Source: JBBRHQ01 sp963738305
GTDB taxonomy: Bacteria > Actinomycetota > Thermoleophilia > Solirubrobacterales > 70-9
NCBI GenBank assembly: GCA_963738305.1
Contig: CAVTVU010000001.1
Location: 1,302,001 to 1,366,000, forward strand
Length of the DNA: 64,000 nucleotides
Direction of reading: 5' to 3'
This document shows positions 8,252-15,893 of the stretch, in pieces. A program made the position numbers and the translations under genes. A model generated the notes under the pieces. It saw only the letters and a list, made by a program, of their open reading frames with translations, ran no database searches and was not told the DNA's origin. Each line of letters begins with the position of its first letter. Within the stretch, counting starts at the first letter, position 1.

Positions 8252-9007
8252 TCAGGTGACGAACTGCTGCCCGCCGTCGATGTCGAAGGTCGCGCCGGTG
8301 AGGACGGTGTTGGTCATGATGTGGACCGCTAGCGCGGCAACGTCGGCCGGCCCGACCACCCGGCCGATGGGTAGCTTCGCGCGGAGCTCATCCCGCCGGG
8401 CGTCGAGTCCCTCGCCAAGGAGCGAAGCCGAAAACGGCGTGTCGACGAAGCCCGCGGCGATCAGGTTGACCCGGACCGGGGCGAGCTCGAGCGCCAGCGC
8501 CGCCGCAAACGGAGGCAACGCAGCGGTGGCCGCGGAGACAAGCCCGAGCTCGCGGCTGATCCGCCGCCCCCCGGTGCCGCCCATGAAGATCAGCGTGCCG
8601 CCGGGCCTCATCTTGGGCGCGGCGTTGCGGGCGACCTCGAGCCCGAGTACGACGTGGTCGCCGATGGCGTGCCGCACCTGATCCGCGTCCATCTCCATCA
8701 GTGGCAGATAGCTCGGGCCCGGGCCGGTGACCAACACGTGATCGATCTGGTCCGCAAGATCCTCGAAGAACCGCTTCAGCGCGGCCGCATCGGTCGCGTC
8801 GAAGGCGGCGGTGCTCCGCGCGCCGACCTCCTGCGCTGCACTGTCGAGGCGCTCCGGATTGCGGCCGGTGAGCACGACATCGGCGCCCTCCGCACGGGCG
8901 CAGCGGGCTGTTTCCAGCCCGATCCTGGCGCTGCCGCCGATCAGGACGACGGTCTGCCCGAGCATTTCCGGCTCGCGCTCAGTGGGCGCAGCGGTGTCGG
9001 TGTTCAC
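8252..9007 (-). CDS. SDR-fold protein lacking the catalytic Tyr and Lys
   Basis: A 251-residue Rossmann protein with the nucleotide-binding start VVLIGGSARIGLETARCA, the Arg-containing TGRNPERL after strand 2, and a typical end (FVDTPFS, GPADVAALAVHIMTN, GATFDIDGGQQF). At the usual YxxxK position near residue 155 the sequence is VSAATAAL, so Tyr is Val and Lys is Thr, and the catalytic Ser strand reads FMGGTGGRR. It can probably bind NAD(P) but should not reduce carbonyls by the classic mechanism. GTG 9007 overlaps the TGA of the upstream disulfide oxidoreductase (GTGA), so they form an operon. It may be a regulatory or non-reductase SDR. Confidence 0.8.
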   Translation of the reverse strand: MNTDTAAPTEREPEMLGQTVVLIGGSARIGLETARCARAEGADVVLTGRNPERLDSAAQEVGARSTAAFDATDAAALKRFFEDLADQIDHVLVTGPGPSYLPLMEMDADQVRHAIGDHVVLGLEVARNAAPKMRPGGTLIFMGGTGGRRISRELGLVSAATAALPPFAAALALELAPVRVNLIAAGFVDTPFSASLLGEGLDARRDELRAKLPIGRVVGPADVAALAVHIMTNTVLTGATFDIDGGQQFVT

Positions 9008-10363
9008 GATTCCGCACTCATCGGCGGGCGGTTGGCCGCAATCTCGGCGCGGAGGGCCTTCAGCGCGGCGACGTAGATCTCAGAGAACGTGGGGAAGGGC
9101 TGGATCGTGTCGCGCAGTGAATCGAGCTCGACGCGGGCGCGAATCGCCAGCGTGGCCTGTTGCAGCCACTCACCAGCCTCCGGGCCCAGTGCGTAGGCTC
9201 CGGTCAATCGCTCCCCATCGCTGAGCAGGGTCATGAATCCGTTGCTCTCGGGATAGGCGCGGCTGTAGGTCTCCATCTTCGGAGTCTCGTTGAGGGCGGC
9301 GGTTGCGCTGAACGCCGCCTCGCGTGCTCCCCGCCGACGCCGCCTGCGGGTCGGTGAAGACAGTCCGGGGGACCGCCTCGTAGTTGGCCTCCCGTGGCTC
9401 GCCGAGGATGTTCGAGGCGACGACCTCGCCCTCGTACTTGCCGACGTGGGTCAGCGGCCAGATGCCGTTGACGTCGCCGATCGCCCAGACGCCCTCGGCT
9501 ACGCGAAGGCTCGCGTCGACAGGGACCCCTCGCGGATTGGCCTCGACCCCGATCGTGTCCAGTCCGAGCGAATCGACCCGGGGGCTCCTGCCGGTCGCGA
9601 CCAGGATGCGGTCCCCTCGAAGCTCGCGCCCGTCCTCGAGCGCAAGGACGTAGTCATCCCCCTCGCGACTCGCAGCAGCAGCGCGAACACTGAGCTCGAT
9701 CTCGATGTCGTCGCGGCGCAGGGCGTCGGCGAGGGCCTCGCCCAGCGGCGCCGGCTCACGCGGCAGCAGGTGCTCGGCGCCCTCGATCAGCACCGTCTCG
9801 CCGCCCAGGCGGCGGACGGCCTGGGCCATCTCGACGCCAACCGGACCGCCGCCCAGAATGAGTAGCCGGTTCGGCACGGCCTTCATGCCTGTCACCTCGC
9901 GATTCGTCCACACCCCGTCGAGCTCGCGCAGGCCGGGGACGGGCGGCACGATCGGATCGGCGCCGTTTGCAATCACGATGTGCTCGGCTGTGTGGTGCGT
10001 TCCTTCGACGTCGACGGCCCCGGGGCCGGCCAGCCTGCCCGTGCCTCGCAGCAGGTCGATGCCGTTGTCGGCGAGCCAGCGCTCCTGGCCGGTGTCGGAG
10101 TAGTCCGAGACCATGAAGTCACGCCAAGCAAGCGCTTCGGACACGTCTACCTCCGCGGTCGCGGCAGCCTCGCGCGCCGAGTGAACGGCCTCGCCGGGGC
10201 GCAGCAGCGTCTTGGACGGAATGCATGCCCAGTAGGAGCACTCCCCGCCGACAAGCTCCCGCTCGACGATGGCGACCCGAAGCCCACCCTCGACCAGCTC
10301 GCCGGCGCAATGCTCGCCCGGGGATCCGCCGCCGATCACGATGACGTCGTAGTCGGTGCTCAT
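9004..10363 (-). CDS. Class I pyridine nucleotide-disulfide oxidoreductase (Lpd/MerA-like), frame interrupted
   Basis: Starting at ATG 10363 the protein reads MSTDYDVIVIGGGSPGEHCA (FAD loop), then GGECSYWACIPSKTLLRP, whose CxxxxC is the redox-active disulfide. LLILGGGPVGVEMAQ is the NAD(P) loop and GVWAIGDVNGIWPLTHVGKY the second FAD motif. At about 9325 the frame shifts, and the dimerisation domain continues from EAAFSATAALNETPKMETYS to the stop at 9004. Length after repair is about 453 residues, normal for dihydrolipoamide dehydrogenase, glutathione reductase or mercuric reductase relatives. No N-terminal metal-binding domain is present. The catalytic His-Glu pair of the C-terminus is not obvious, so its substrate is open. 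Confidence 0.8.
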
Positions 10364-10554
10364 GTCGGCAGCTCCGCTCGGGCCTGCTCTTCGACATTCG
10401 AGCCACTGTCGTCCACGTCGGTCCTTCTCATCTTGACCTCCGTCGCCGCTCGGTCCGGGTGTTGAACCTATCGCCATCGGCCCGAGATCGCTGTGGACGT
10501 TCACCGGTTCTTCACGTACTGGATTGACTTAGGGGTCTGCGAGTGACAGGCTCA

Positions 10555-10584
10555 GAATCCCGCCGGCCGCCGGCCGCGGGATTC
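10555..10584. promoter_or_regulatory. GC-rich palindrome in a divergent promoter region
   Basis: GAATCCCG at 10555-10562 pairs perfectly with CGGGATTC at 10577-10584, and the 14 bases between are themselves self-complementary CCGGCCG repeats. It lies between the disulfide oxidoreductase (minus) and the VOC gene (plus), about 34 bases before the VOC start. It could be an operator or a hairpin in the VOC leader; no T tract follows, so a terminator is less likely. Confidence 0.4.
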
Positions 10585-10617
10585 GCCGGCCGGCCCTGAA
10601 TCGGAATGGAGGTCGAG

Positions 10618-11097
10618 ATGGCTAGCACCGATGTGGAGGGTGACCCGATGAGCGGGGCCCAGAGCGCTCTGGGCGTCGACATGAAGCTCGAGGTCGTTAC
10701 CTTGCCCGTCTCAGATGTCGATCGGGCGAAGGGTTTCTACGAAAGCCTCGGATGGCGCTTCGACATCGACTTGGTCGTCAGCGACGACGTCCGCACGGTG
10801 CAGTTCACGCCGCCCCACTCGCAGTGCTCGATTCAGTTCGGAAAAGGACGAACCACGGCCGAGGCGGGGTCCGCCAAGGCGACGATCCTGGTGGTCGAGG
10901 ACATCGACTCTCGCCCGGGACGATCTGATCAGCCGCGGCGTCGAGGTCAGCGAGGTCCAGGAGGCGCGGCCCGCCCGGCTTCGATCAAGCCGGGGCGCTC
11001 TTACTTCGCGCGGGCCTCATTCAGCGATCCTGACGGCAATAGCTGGGAGCTCCAGGAGATCACGACGCGCCTCCCCGGCCGCGATTGGGAGGAGTGA
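10618..11097 (+). CDS. Glyoxalase/VOC family protein, centre read in another frame
   Basis: ATG 10618 is preceded by GGAGGT, which fixes the start better than ATG 10606. The N-terminal half MKLEVVTLPVSDVDRAKGFY and ESLGWRFDIDLVV, and the end YFARASFSDPDGNSWELQEI, are clear VOC sequence with a metal-type Glu in the last motif. Between about 10910 and 10990 the family sequence (ARDDLISRGVEVSEVQEA) is found in another frame, so two compensating shifts are present; the continuous frame there encodes arginine-rich nonsense. These are probably sequence errors. VOC members include glyoxalases, dioxygenases and antibiotic-binding proteins; this one resembles the short resistance-like type. It is followed directly by a small partner gene. 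Confidence 0.72.
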   Translation: MASTDVEGDPMSGAQSALGVDMKLEVVTLPVSDVDRAKGFYESLGWRFDIDLVVSDDVRTVQFTPPHSQCSIQFGKGRTTAEAGSAKATILVVEDIDSRPGRSDQPRRRGQRGPGGAARPASIKPGRSYFARASFSDPDGNSWELQEITTRLPGRDWEE

Positions 11098-11098
11098 G

Positions 11099-11305
11099 AT
11101 GGATGTCGCCTCACTAGCGGACCTGCTGCACGAAACCTCCGGGCGTCACGGCGCGTTTGAGGCAGTTGCCCCGCCGCACGATTGGTGGGATTGGTATGCG
11201 GCCTACATGGACGCCCGGGAGAGCGGATCCACTCCCGATGAGGCTTCGGCGGCCGCCGGGCGTTACATGGCGGAGGCCAAGCAGGTCGTCGTGCCGTCTG
11301 AGTGA
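11099..11305 (+). CDS. Small conserved acidic protein next to VOC gene
   Basis: A 68-residue protein, MDVASLADLLHETSGRHGAF, with a central tryptophan-rich DWWDWYAAYMDAR and a helical end EASAAAGRYMAE. GGGAGGAG overlapping the end of the VOC gene serves as its ribosome binding site, and only one base separates the two genes, so they are co-expressed. I recognise this type of small protein as a frequent neighbour of VOC genes in actinobacteria but know no function. It may form a complex with the VOC protein. Confidence 0.7.
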   Translation: MDVASLADLLHETSGRHGAFEAVAPPHDWWDWYAAYMDARESGSTPDEASAAAGRYMAEAKQVVVPSE

Positions 11306-11396
11306 GCCCGGAGCGTCAGCCTAAGGCCCGAGATCGCGGTTCTCGCATCGCCTAGACCTCGCCTCCCTCCTCCCTACGAACCCCAGGAGCACGCAT

Positions 11397-11864
11397 ATGC
11401 CCCAGTTCCAGTTCCATCAGACGACCACCGCGACGCCCGAGCAGTTCATCGCCGGGCTCACCGACTTCGGGCCGGGCCGCGCAGAGCTCTTTGAGAACAG
11501 CGCCGACAGCTACCTCGAGGTGCATTACCAGGGCCCCAGCGAGGCCGACGTCACGGAAGGCTCGGCCGGCATCTGGGAACGCCTCCATTACGACTGGTCC
11601 GATCCCAACCGTGTCGTGCTGACCACCACCGATTCCAGCGCTTGGGCTAACGGCGCGAGCCACACCTACACCTTCAAACGCGACCCCGATGGGAAGACCG
11701 AGGTGGACTACGTCGTGGTACGCGACGGCAAGAACCTCAAGGGACGGTTCCTCGGCCTCGTGCTCGGGACGGTCGGCAAAGGCCGCTTGGAAAAGGCATT
11801 CGAGGGCGCGGTGAAGGCGATCGAAGCCCGCAACGACGAGCCAAGCGCGGCGGAATCAGCCTAA
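11397..11864 (+). CDS. SRPBCC family protein
   Basis: A 155-residue protein with START/polyketide-cyclase fold features: MPQFQFHQTTTATPEQFIAG (first strand and helix), IWERLHYDWSDPNRVVLTTT, TYTFKRDPDGKTEVDYVVV, and a long C-terminal helix GTVGKGRLEKAFEGAVKAIE. This fold makes a deep hydrophobic pocket for lipids or aromatic compounds. AGGAG lies a few bases before ATG 11397. The ligand is unknown. It stands alone, after the VOC pair and before a truncated hydrolase gene. Confidence 0.75.
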   Translation: MPQFQFHQTTTATPEQFIAGLTDFGPGRAELFENSADSYLEVHYQGPSEADVTEGSAGIWERLHYDWSDPNRVVLTTTDSSAWANGASHTYTFKRDPDGKTEVDYVVVRDGKNLKGRFLGLVLGTVGKGRLEKAFEGAVKAIEARNDEPSAAESA

Positions 11865-11909
11865 CCGCCGTTCGGTGCCGATGACGAAGAGGCCAGAAGT
11901 CCACTTTCG

Positions 11910-12336
11910 GCCTTAGGGTGGCGTCCGGATCCGGTACGCCGACAGCGGCGGGTCGCAGCGGCCAGTATCCTGCTCGCGAGTCCGTGGCCGGAGAGCGTCT
12001 ACGCATTTGCGCCGATCTGGGACACGCTCGCCGAGCACGCCCGCCTGTTGGCGATCGACCTGCCGGGGTTTGGCGCATCCGAACGCCGAGACGACCTGAG
12101 GTCTCCGCGGGCGATGGGAGAGTTCCTGGCCCAGCTGATCGGCGAGGCTGGTCTGGGCGCGCCTCACATCGTCGCTCCGGATGTCGGGACCTCGGCCGCC
12201 CTGTTTGCGGCTGCTGCACATCCGGAGCGAATCGCGAGCGTGATCGCGGGCACCGGCGGAGCCGCGGTTCCGCTCCGGCTGGGCGAGCCGCTGGCGTCGT
12301 GGGTGCTCGATCCCGACCTGACAAGTACAGCCACCA
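11910..12336 (+). pseudogene. Truncated alpha/beta hydrolase remnant
   Basis: The sequence encodes the first half of an alpha/beta hydrolase: VRIRYADSGGSQ, then (after a shift near 11955) SILLASPWPESVYAFAPIW, LLAIDLPGFGASERRDDLRS and PHIVAPDVGTSAALFAAAAH. The nucleophile elbow is PDVGTSA, as in haloalkane-dehalogenase and epoxide-hydrolase relatives with Asp. The match stops at WVLDPDLT, roughly half the usual 270-300 residues, right where the tRNA-like sequence starts at 12337. No upstream start codon fits the first frame. The truncation at that junction suggests a recombination event rather than a sequence error. Confidence 0.6.
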
Positions 12337-12368
12337 GCCCCGATAGCTCAGCTGGATAGAGCGACTCC
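12337..12368 (+). repeat. 32-bp inverted repeat, left copy (tRNA-Arg 5' half)
   Basis: These 32 bases, beginning GCCCCGATAGCTCAGC and ending GCGACTCC, occur identically in reverse orientation at 15745-15776. The pair brackets a 3.4-kb segment with a MetF-like gene, a VOC gene and a quinone oxidoreductase. Both copies are tRNA-Arg 5' halves. Confidence 0.85.
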
Positions 12369-12396
12369 TTCTAGCGGTTTCGGTCCCGATCGGGCA
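12337..12396 (+). pseudogene. Deleted tRNA-Arg(TCT)-like pseudogene
   Basis: The first 37 bases are a perfect tRNA 5' half: acceptor strand GCCCCGA, D arm AGCTCAGCTGGATAGAGC with the GG pair, and the 5' anticodon stem ACTCC followed by TTCTA (anticodon TCT). The 3' anticodon stem and variable loop are missing, about 11 bases short. Next come GCGGTTTCGGTCCCG, a distorted T arm, and ATCGGGCA, a damaged acceptor strand. It cannot fold as a normal tRNA. The first 32 bases recur inverted at 15745-15776. The hydrolase remnant ends exactly at its left edge. Confidence 0.6.
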
Positions 12397-12486
12397 GCGA
12401 CTGGCTTACGCCACGACGGCGCCAGCCGCGCTGTCGCCTTCACGCGAATGCAGAAGCGCACGGTGACCGTTGCCGCTCGCGCTGGG

Positions 12487-13407
12487 TCACCGCACGAGCG
12501 TGGTGCCGAGCCGGTCTGCCAGACGCACGCTCGCCTCGATCTCCAGCTTGCGGATCGAAACGGATTCGATGCTGATGCCGAACGGAACGCCCAGGCGACG
12601 GCAGAAGGACAACAGCTCGAGCGCGGTTGCCTCGGCGTGCTCGACGGACGCGTCGAGGGTGTCGTTGGCGTGGCGCAGGTCGTTCTCGATCCAGCGCGGC
12701 ACGTCGATGCCGAGCCATCGGAGGAACTCCAAGGTCTTCATCGAGCCGCACACAGACAGGGTGAACACGATCGGGACCGGATCGATTCCGCGGTCGCGAC
12801 ACTCGTAGGCGTAGTCGGACACCAGGTTCTTGGCGGCGTTGACGTCGTAGACGATCTGGGTGACGAAGTACGAGCACCCGGCCTCTTGCTTGGCGACCAG
12901 ACCAAGGTGCTCGGCGCCTTTGCGAGTGTGCCGTTCAGGTATGGCTACGCCGCCCAGGAGCAGATCCGGGTTCACTTCGGTGCGCAGCTGCTGGGCCATG
13001 CGCAGCGTCGTCGCCACGGGCTTTCCTTGCGAGGAAGCGCCGACGAAGACAGCCATCCGCTTGGCGGTGTCCTGGGTCCTCATCCAGTCGCGAAGGTCTT
13101 GCTCGGTGTACTTCGCCGTCGCGCGATAGACGACGACCGGTGTGTGCCAGGCCTGGAGGTGTCGATCCAGATAGTCGGCCGGGTCCATCGTCGGCAAGAA
13201 CGGGAACGGTCGTTCATCGGGGTTGCGGTCGGACTCGTCGTCGATGTCGTAGAGGATCAGGCCGTCCACGCCGAGGGGTTCCAGGCGCTCGAGGGTGACG
13301 TCGGCGATCGCCTGGGCCTGCTCCGAACTGGTCGACAACCGTGGTGGGGTCAGGGCGAAAAGCAGGAACTCTCCCTGGCGGGAGACGATGCGACGCCGAA
13401 GATCCAC
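12487..13407 (-). CDS. Methylenetetrahydrofolate reductase-like protein
   Basis: A 306-residue (beta/alpha)8 protein. Features in order: LLFALTPPRLSTSSEQAQAI (strand 1), GVDGLILYDIDDESDRNP (strand 2), LLLGGVAIPERHTRKGAEHL, and AGCSYFVTQIVYDVNAAKNL followed by IVFTLSVCGSMKTLEFLRWL. These are the MetF-type elements, including the FVTQ motif for folate/flavin contact. The protein is clearly diverged from canonical MetF, in which the N-terminal Glu-containing motif reads SFE; here that spot is ALTPPR. It lies alone between the inverted tRNA halves, so it may be mobile or a secondary copy. The reaction could be reduction of 5,10-methylene-THF or a relative using another cofactor. Confidence 0.72.
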   Translation of the reverse strand: MDLRRRIVSRQGEFLLFALTPPRLSTSSEQAQAIADVTLERLEPLGVDGLILYDIDDESDRNPDERPFPFLPTMDPADYLDRHLQAWHTPVVVYRATAKYTEQDLRDWMRTQDTAKRMAVFVGASSQGKPVATTLRMAQQLRTEVNPDLLLGGVAIPERHTRKGAEHLGLVAKQEAGCSYFVTQIVYDVNAAKNLVSDYAYECRDRGIDPVPIVFTLSVCGSMKTLEFLRWLGIDVPRWIENDLRHANDTLDASVEHAEATALELLSFCRRLGVPFGISIESVSIRKLEIEASVRLADRLGTTLVR

Positions 13408-13665
13408 GTTCGCAAAGCTATCGGGGTAGGACGGGCCACTGAGCAGGAGTTGGTGGCGTCGAGCGCGCTCTCAGTCTTCGCAACCGCCCGATAGCTCTGC
13501 CGGGGACCGGCGTATCGCCGCGCTTTTGACTTGCGCGATGCGGAGCAGCGCCGGGATCACGCGGGAGCAGCAGATCAAGGGCTCGATGTCGAGAAGCTCT
13601 GACTGGCTCCGCTCACCAGGTAAAGGGGCCACGACAGACACGGCCCACGACGCCAGGAGGACAAC
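13408..13665. other. Divergent intergenic region with one copy of a 33-bp repeat
   Basis: This 258-base gap separates the minus-strand MetF-like gene from the plus-strand VOC gene. It contains the first LRDxE-type repeat at 13531-13563 and a good ribosome binding site, GGAGGACAAC, just before ATG 13666. No RNA gene is evident. Confidence 0.4.
13531..13563 (+). repeat. 33-bp coding-like repeat, copy 1
   Basis: This copy, starting TTGCGCGATGCGGAGCAGCG, is 28/33 identical to 14141-14173. In the shared frame they read LRDAEQRRDHA and LRDDEERRDHA, and two of the five differences are third-base changes that keep the residue, which suggests protein-coding ancestry. The copies flank the VOC gene. 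Confidence 0.5.
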
Positions 13666-14103
13666 ATGATTCAGCGAATGGACAACGTGCTCATCGTCGT
13701 CGAGGACCTCGAGGCGGCCAAAGCGTTCTTCGCCGAGCTCGGCATGGAACTGGAAGGCGAGACGACGGTCGAGGGGCCTTGGGTAGACCGGACCGTCGGG
13801 CTCAACGACGTCCGTGCCGACATCACCATGATGCGAACCCCGGACGGCCACGGCCGGGTCGAGCTGTCGAGGTTTCACAGCCCGCCGGCGGTTAGAGCCG
13901 AGCCGGAAAGCGCGCCGGCGAACGCGCTGGGCATGCGCCGGATCATGTTCATGGTCGACGACGTCGACGACGTCGTCACCCGCCTGCGCAGCCACGGTGC
14001 CGAACTCGTGGGCGAGATCGCGCAGTACGAGAACATTTACCGGCTCTGCTTCGTGCGTGGCCCCGAGGGCATCATCATCGGGCTGTCCGAGCAGCTCAGC
14101 TGA
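13666..14103 (+). CDS. VOC (glyoxalase-like) family protein
   Basis: A 145-residue protein with two VOC modules: MIQRMDNVLIVVEDLEAAKA with FFAELGMELEGETTVEGPWV, and ALGMRRIMFMVDDVDDVVTR ending with YENIYRLCFVRGPEGIIIGL. The last motif carries the Glu that usually binds the metal. Length is usual for single-chain glyoxalase or resistance-type members. GGAGG lies seven bases before the ATG. It sits between two related 33-bp repeats and inside the inverted tRNA-half pair, which hints at gene transfer. The substrate is unknown. Confidence 0.8.
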   Translation: MIQRMDNVLIVVEDLEAAKAFFAELGMELEGETTVEGPWVDRTVGLNDVRADITMMRTPDGHGRVELSRFHSPPAVRAEPESAPANALGMRRIMFMVDDVDDVVTRLRSHGAELVGEIAQYENIYRLCFVRGPEGIIIGLSEQLS

Positions 14104-14140
14104 ATGTGGCCGGGGCACGCAACGTCCGGGCGCTCCTTCC

Positions 14141-14173
14141 TTGCGCGACGACGAGGAGCGGCGGGATCACGCG
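14141..14173 (+). repeat. 33-bp coding-like repeat, copy 2
   Basis: This is the second copy, starting TTGCGCGACGACGAGGAGCG, 37 bases after the VOC stop. A weaker third copy, TTGCGCGATGAGGGGAAGCG, is at about 15528-15560. All three are on the plus strand in gene-free DNA, each preceded by a GCKC-pyrimidine-rich stretch. Confidence 0.5.
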
Positions 14174-14203
14174 AAAGCACGAGCGCCGGGATGACGTCGC
14201 TCA

Positions 14204-14368
14204 TCACGGCATAAACGCCCAGTTCAGCGACGTTCGGCGAAGAAGCGAGAAGAGGGGTGACCGCACGAATCGAAGGGCCGCCTCGACGTCGCCTCGGCCC
14301 ATCGCATCGAACAGCTTCCGCACGAGCTCGACGTTTGCTTCGACATCGCCGTGGAGTATCCGCGATTC
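14204..14368 (-). pseudogene. SnoaL/NTF2-like gene fragment
   Basis: On the minus strand this reads GDVEANVELVRKLFDAMGRG and DVEAALRFV, the first-helix signature of SnoaL-like proteins (a helix followed by GDxEAxxxF). It then runs SPLFSLLRRTSLNWAFMP to a stop at 14204. Only about 50 residues of the usual 120-140 are present, no suitable start codon lies upstream, and nothing after the first helices matches. I take it as the remains of a deleted gene inside the accessory segment. Confidence 0.5.
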
Positions 14369-14470
14369 GTTTCCACCTCAGTGCGAGCAGGCATCTCCGG
14401 ACATCCGGCCTCAGGATTCGAATAGCGTCCCGGTAGGTCCGCTTCACTCATCCGACCATCGGGAGACCAG

Positions 14471-15445
14471 GTGAAGGCGATCGTCCGGGACCGATACGGC
14501 CCGCCTGACATCCTCGAGCTTCGCGAGGTCGATCCCCCTGAACCCGGCGAGGGCGAGGTGCTCGTGGAAGTGCGCGCCGCCTCGGTCAATCCGTACGACT
14601 GGCATTTCCTGCGCGGCGAACCGTACTTCATGCGGGTTCAGGCCGGCCTGCGCAAGCCCAAGATGGCGGTGCTCGGAGCCGACATCGCCGGGGTGGTCGA
14701 GAAGGTAGGGCAGAACGTGAGTGGCTACGGGCCGGGCGACGAGGTCTTCTGCGAGGACGACTCCGGCGGCGGTTTCGCCGAGTTCGCGACCGTCAGCGAG
14801 GACCTGCTCCAGCAGAAACCCGCCAACCTTTCATTCGAGCACGCCGCGACGGTGCCGCTCGCCGGGCTGACCGCTCTTCAGGCCCTTCGCGATCACGGCC
14901 GCCTCGAGGCGGGGCAGCGGGTTCTGATCATCGGAGCGTCGGGTGGTGTCGGCACGTTTGCGGTCCAGATCGCGAAGTCACTCGGCGCCCATGTGACCGG
15001 CGTCTGCAGCACCCGCAATATCGAGCTGGTCCGCTCGACCGGCGCCGACGCGGTGATCGACTACACGCGCGAGGAGTTCACCGCGGCCGCGACCCCCTTC
15101 GACCTGATCCTTCAGCTTGCTGGTATGGCCGCGCCAGGCGAATGCCGCCGCGTTCTCGCGCGCAACGGCGCGTTGCTACTCAGCAGCGGCGACTCGGAGG
15201 GGCGCTGGATCGGGCCGGTCAGCCGGATCATCAAGGCGCTGGCGATCTCGCCGTTCGTGAGCCAGCGGATGGTCCCGTTCGTCGCGAAGCCGAACAAGGA
15301 GGACCTGGGGACGCTGCGCGGGCTGATCGAGTCGGGCAAGGTCACGCCGGTGATCGACCGGACCTACGAACTGGCCGCTGTACCGGAGGCGATCGCCTAC
15401 ATCGAGCAGGGTCATGCCCAAGGCAAGGTCGTCATCACGATCTGA
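14471..15445 (+). CDS. Zinc-independent quinone oxidoreductase-like MDR protein
   Basis: A 324-residue medium-chain dehydrogenase/reductase. The N-terminal GroES-like domain reads MKAIVRDRYGPPDILELREV and VRAASVNPYDWHFLRG. The Rossmann loop VLIIGASGGVGTFAVQIAK near residue 155 has the AxxGxxG form typical for NADPH quinone oxidoreductases, followed by DAVIDYTREEF. The structural-zinc cysteines and catalytic-zinc ligands of alcohol dehydrogenases are absent. GTG 14471 follows GGGAGACCAG. Such enzymes reduce quinones or activated double bonds, which fits the detoxification theme around it. Exact substrate unknown. Confidence 0.85.
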   Translation: MKAIVRDRYGPPDILELREVDPPEPGEGEVLVEVRAASVNPYDWHFLRGEPYFMRVQAGLRKPKMAVLGADIAGVVEKVGQNVSGYGPGDEVFCEDDSGGGFAEFATVSEDLLQQKPANLSFEHAATVPLAGLTALQALRDHGRLEAGQRVLIIGASGGVGTFAVQIAKSLGAHVTGVCSTRNIELVRSTGADAVIDYTREEFTAAATPFDLILQLAGMAAPGECRRVLARNGALLLSSGDSEGRWIGPVSRIIKALAISPFVSQRMVPFVAKPNKEDLGTLRGLIESGKVTPVIDRTYELAAVPEAIAYIEQGHAQGKVVITI

Positions 15446-15731
15446 AGTTGCCCGCCGTTGCCCGTGTCGCGCGGACGCGGCTCTCCACAGAGTTGGGGAC
15501 GCCAGCGATAGTCCGCTCGCTTTCGCATTGCGCGATGAGGGGAAGCGGAGGCACCGCTCAGATCGTCGCGACCATCCACGACTTCCAACCCTGCACGGTC
15601 CTCGTGCGGCCACTGCAGCGCCAAGAGCGGGCATTGGGCAGAAGCCCGCATTTCTGCCCAAATCGCCCTATATCGCCACTAATCGGGCCATATCCGCGCC
15701 GCTCTCTCAGGCACGTCCAGGCACGAATCGG

Positions 15732-15776
<45 letters not shown>

Positions 15777-15893
15777 CGGTGCTCATCCATGGAACAGGTT
15801 GCGGTGCGCCATCGTTGAGCCTGCGACGATCGTACCGTCGGGAAACGAACCCACCGGCTTGTGTGGTCGGCCTTTCGGTGTGCGAGGCGGGCG

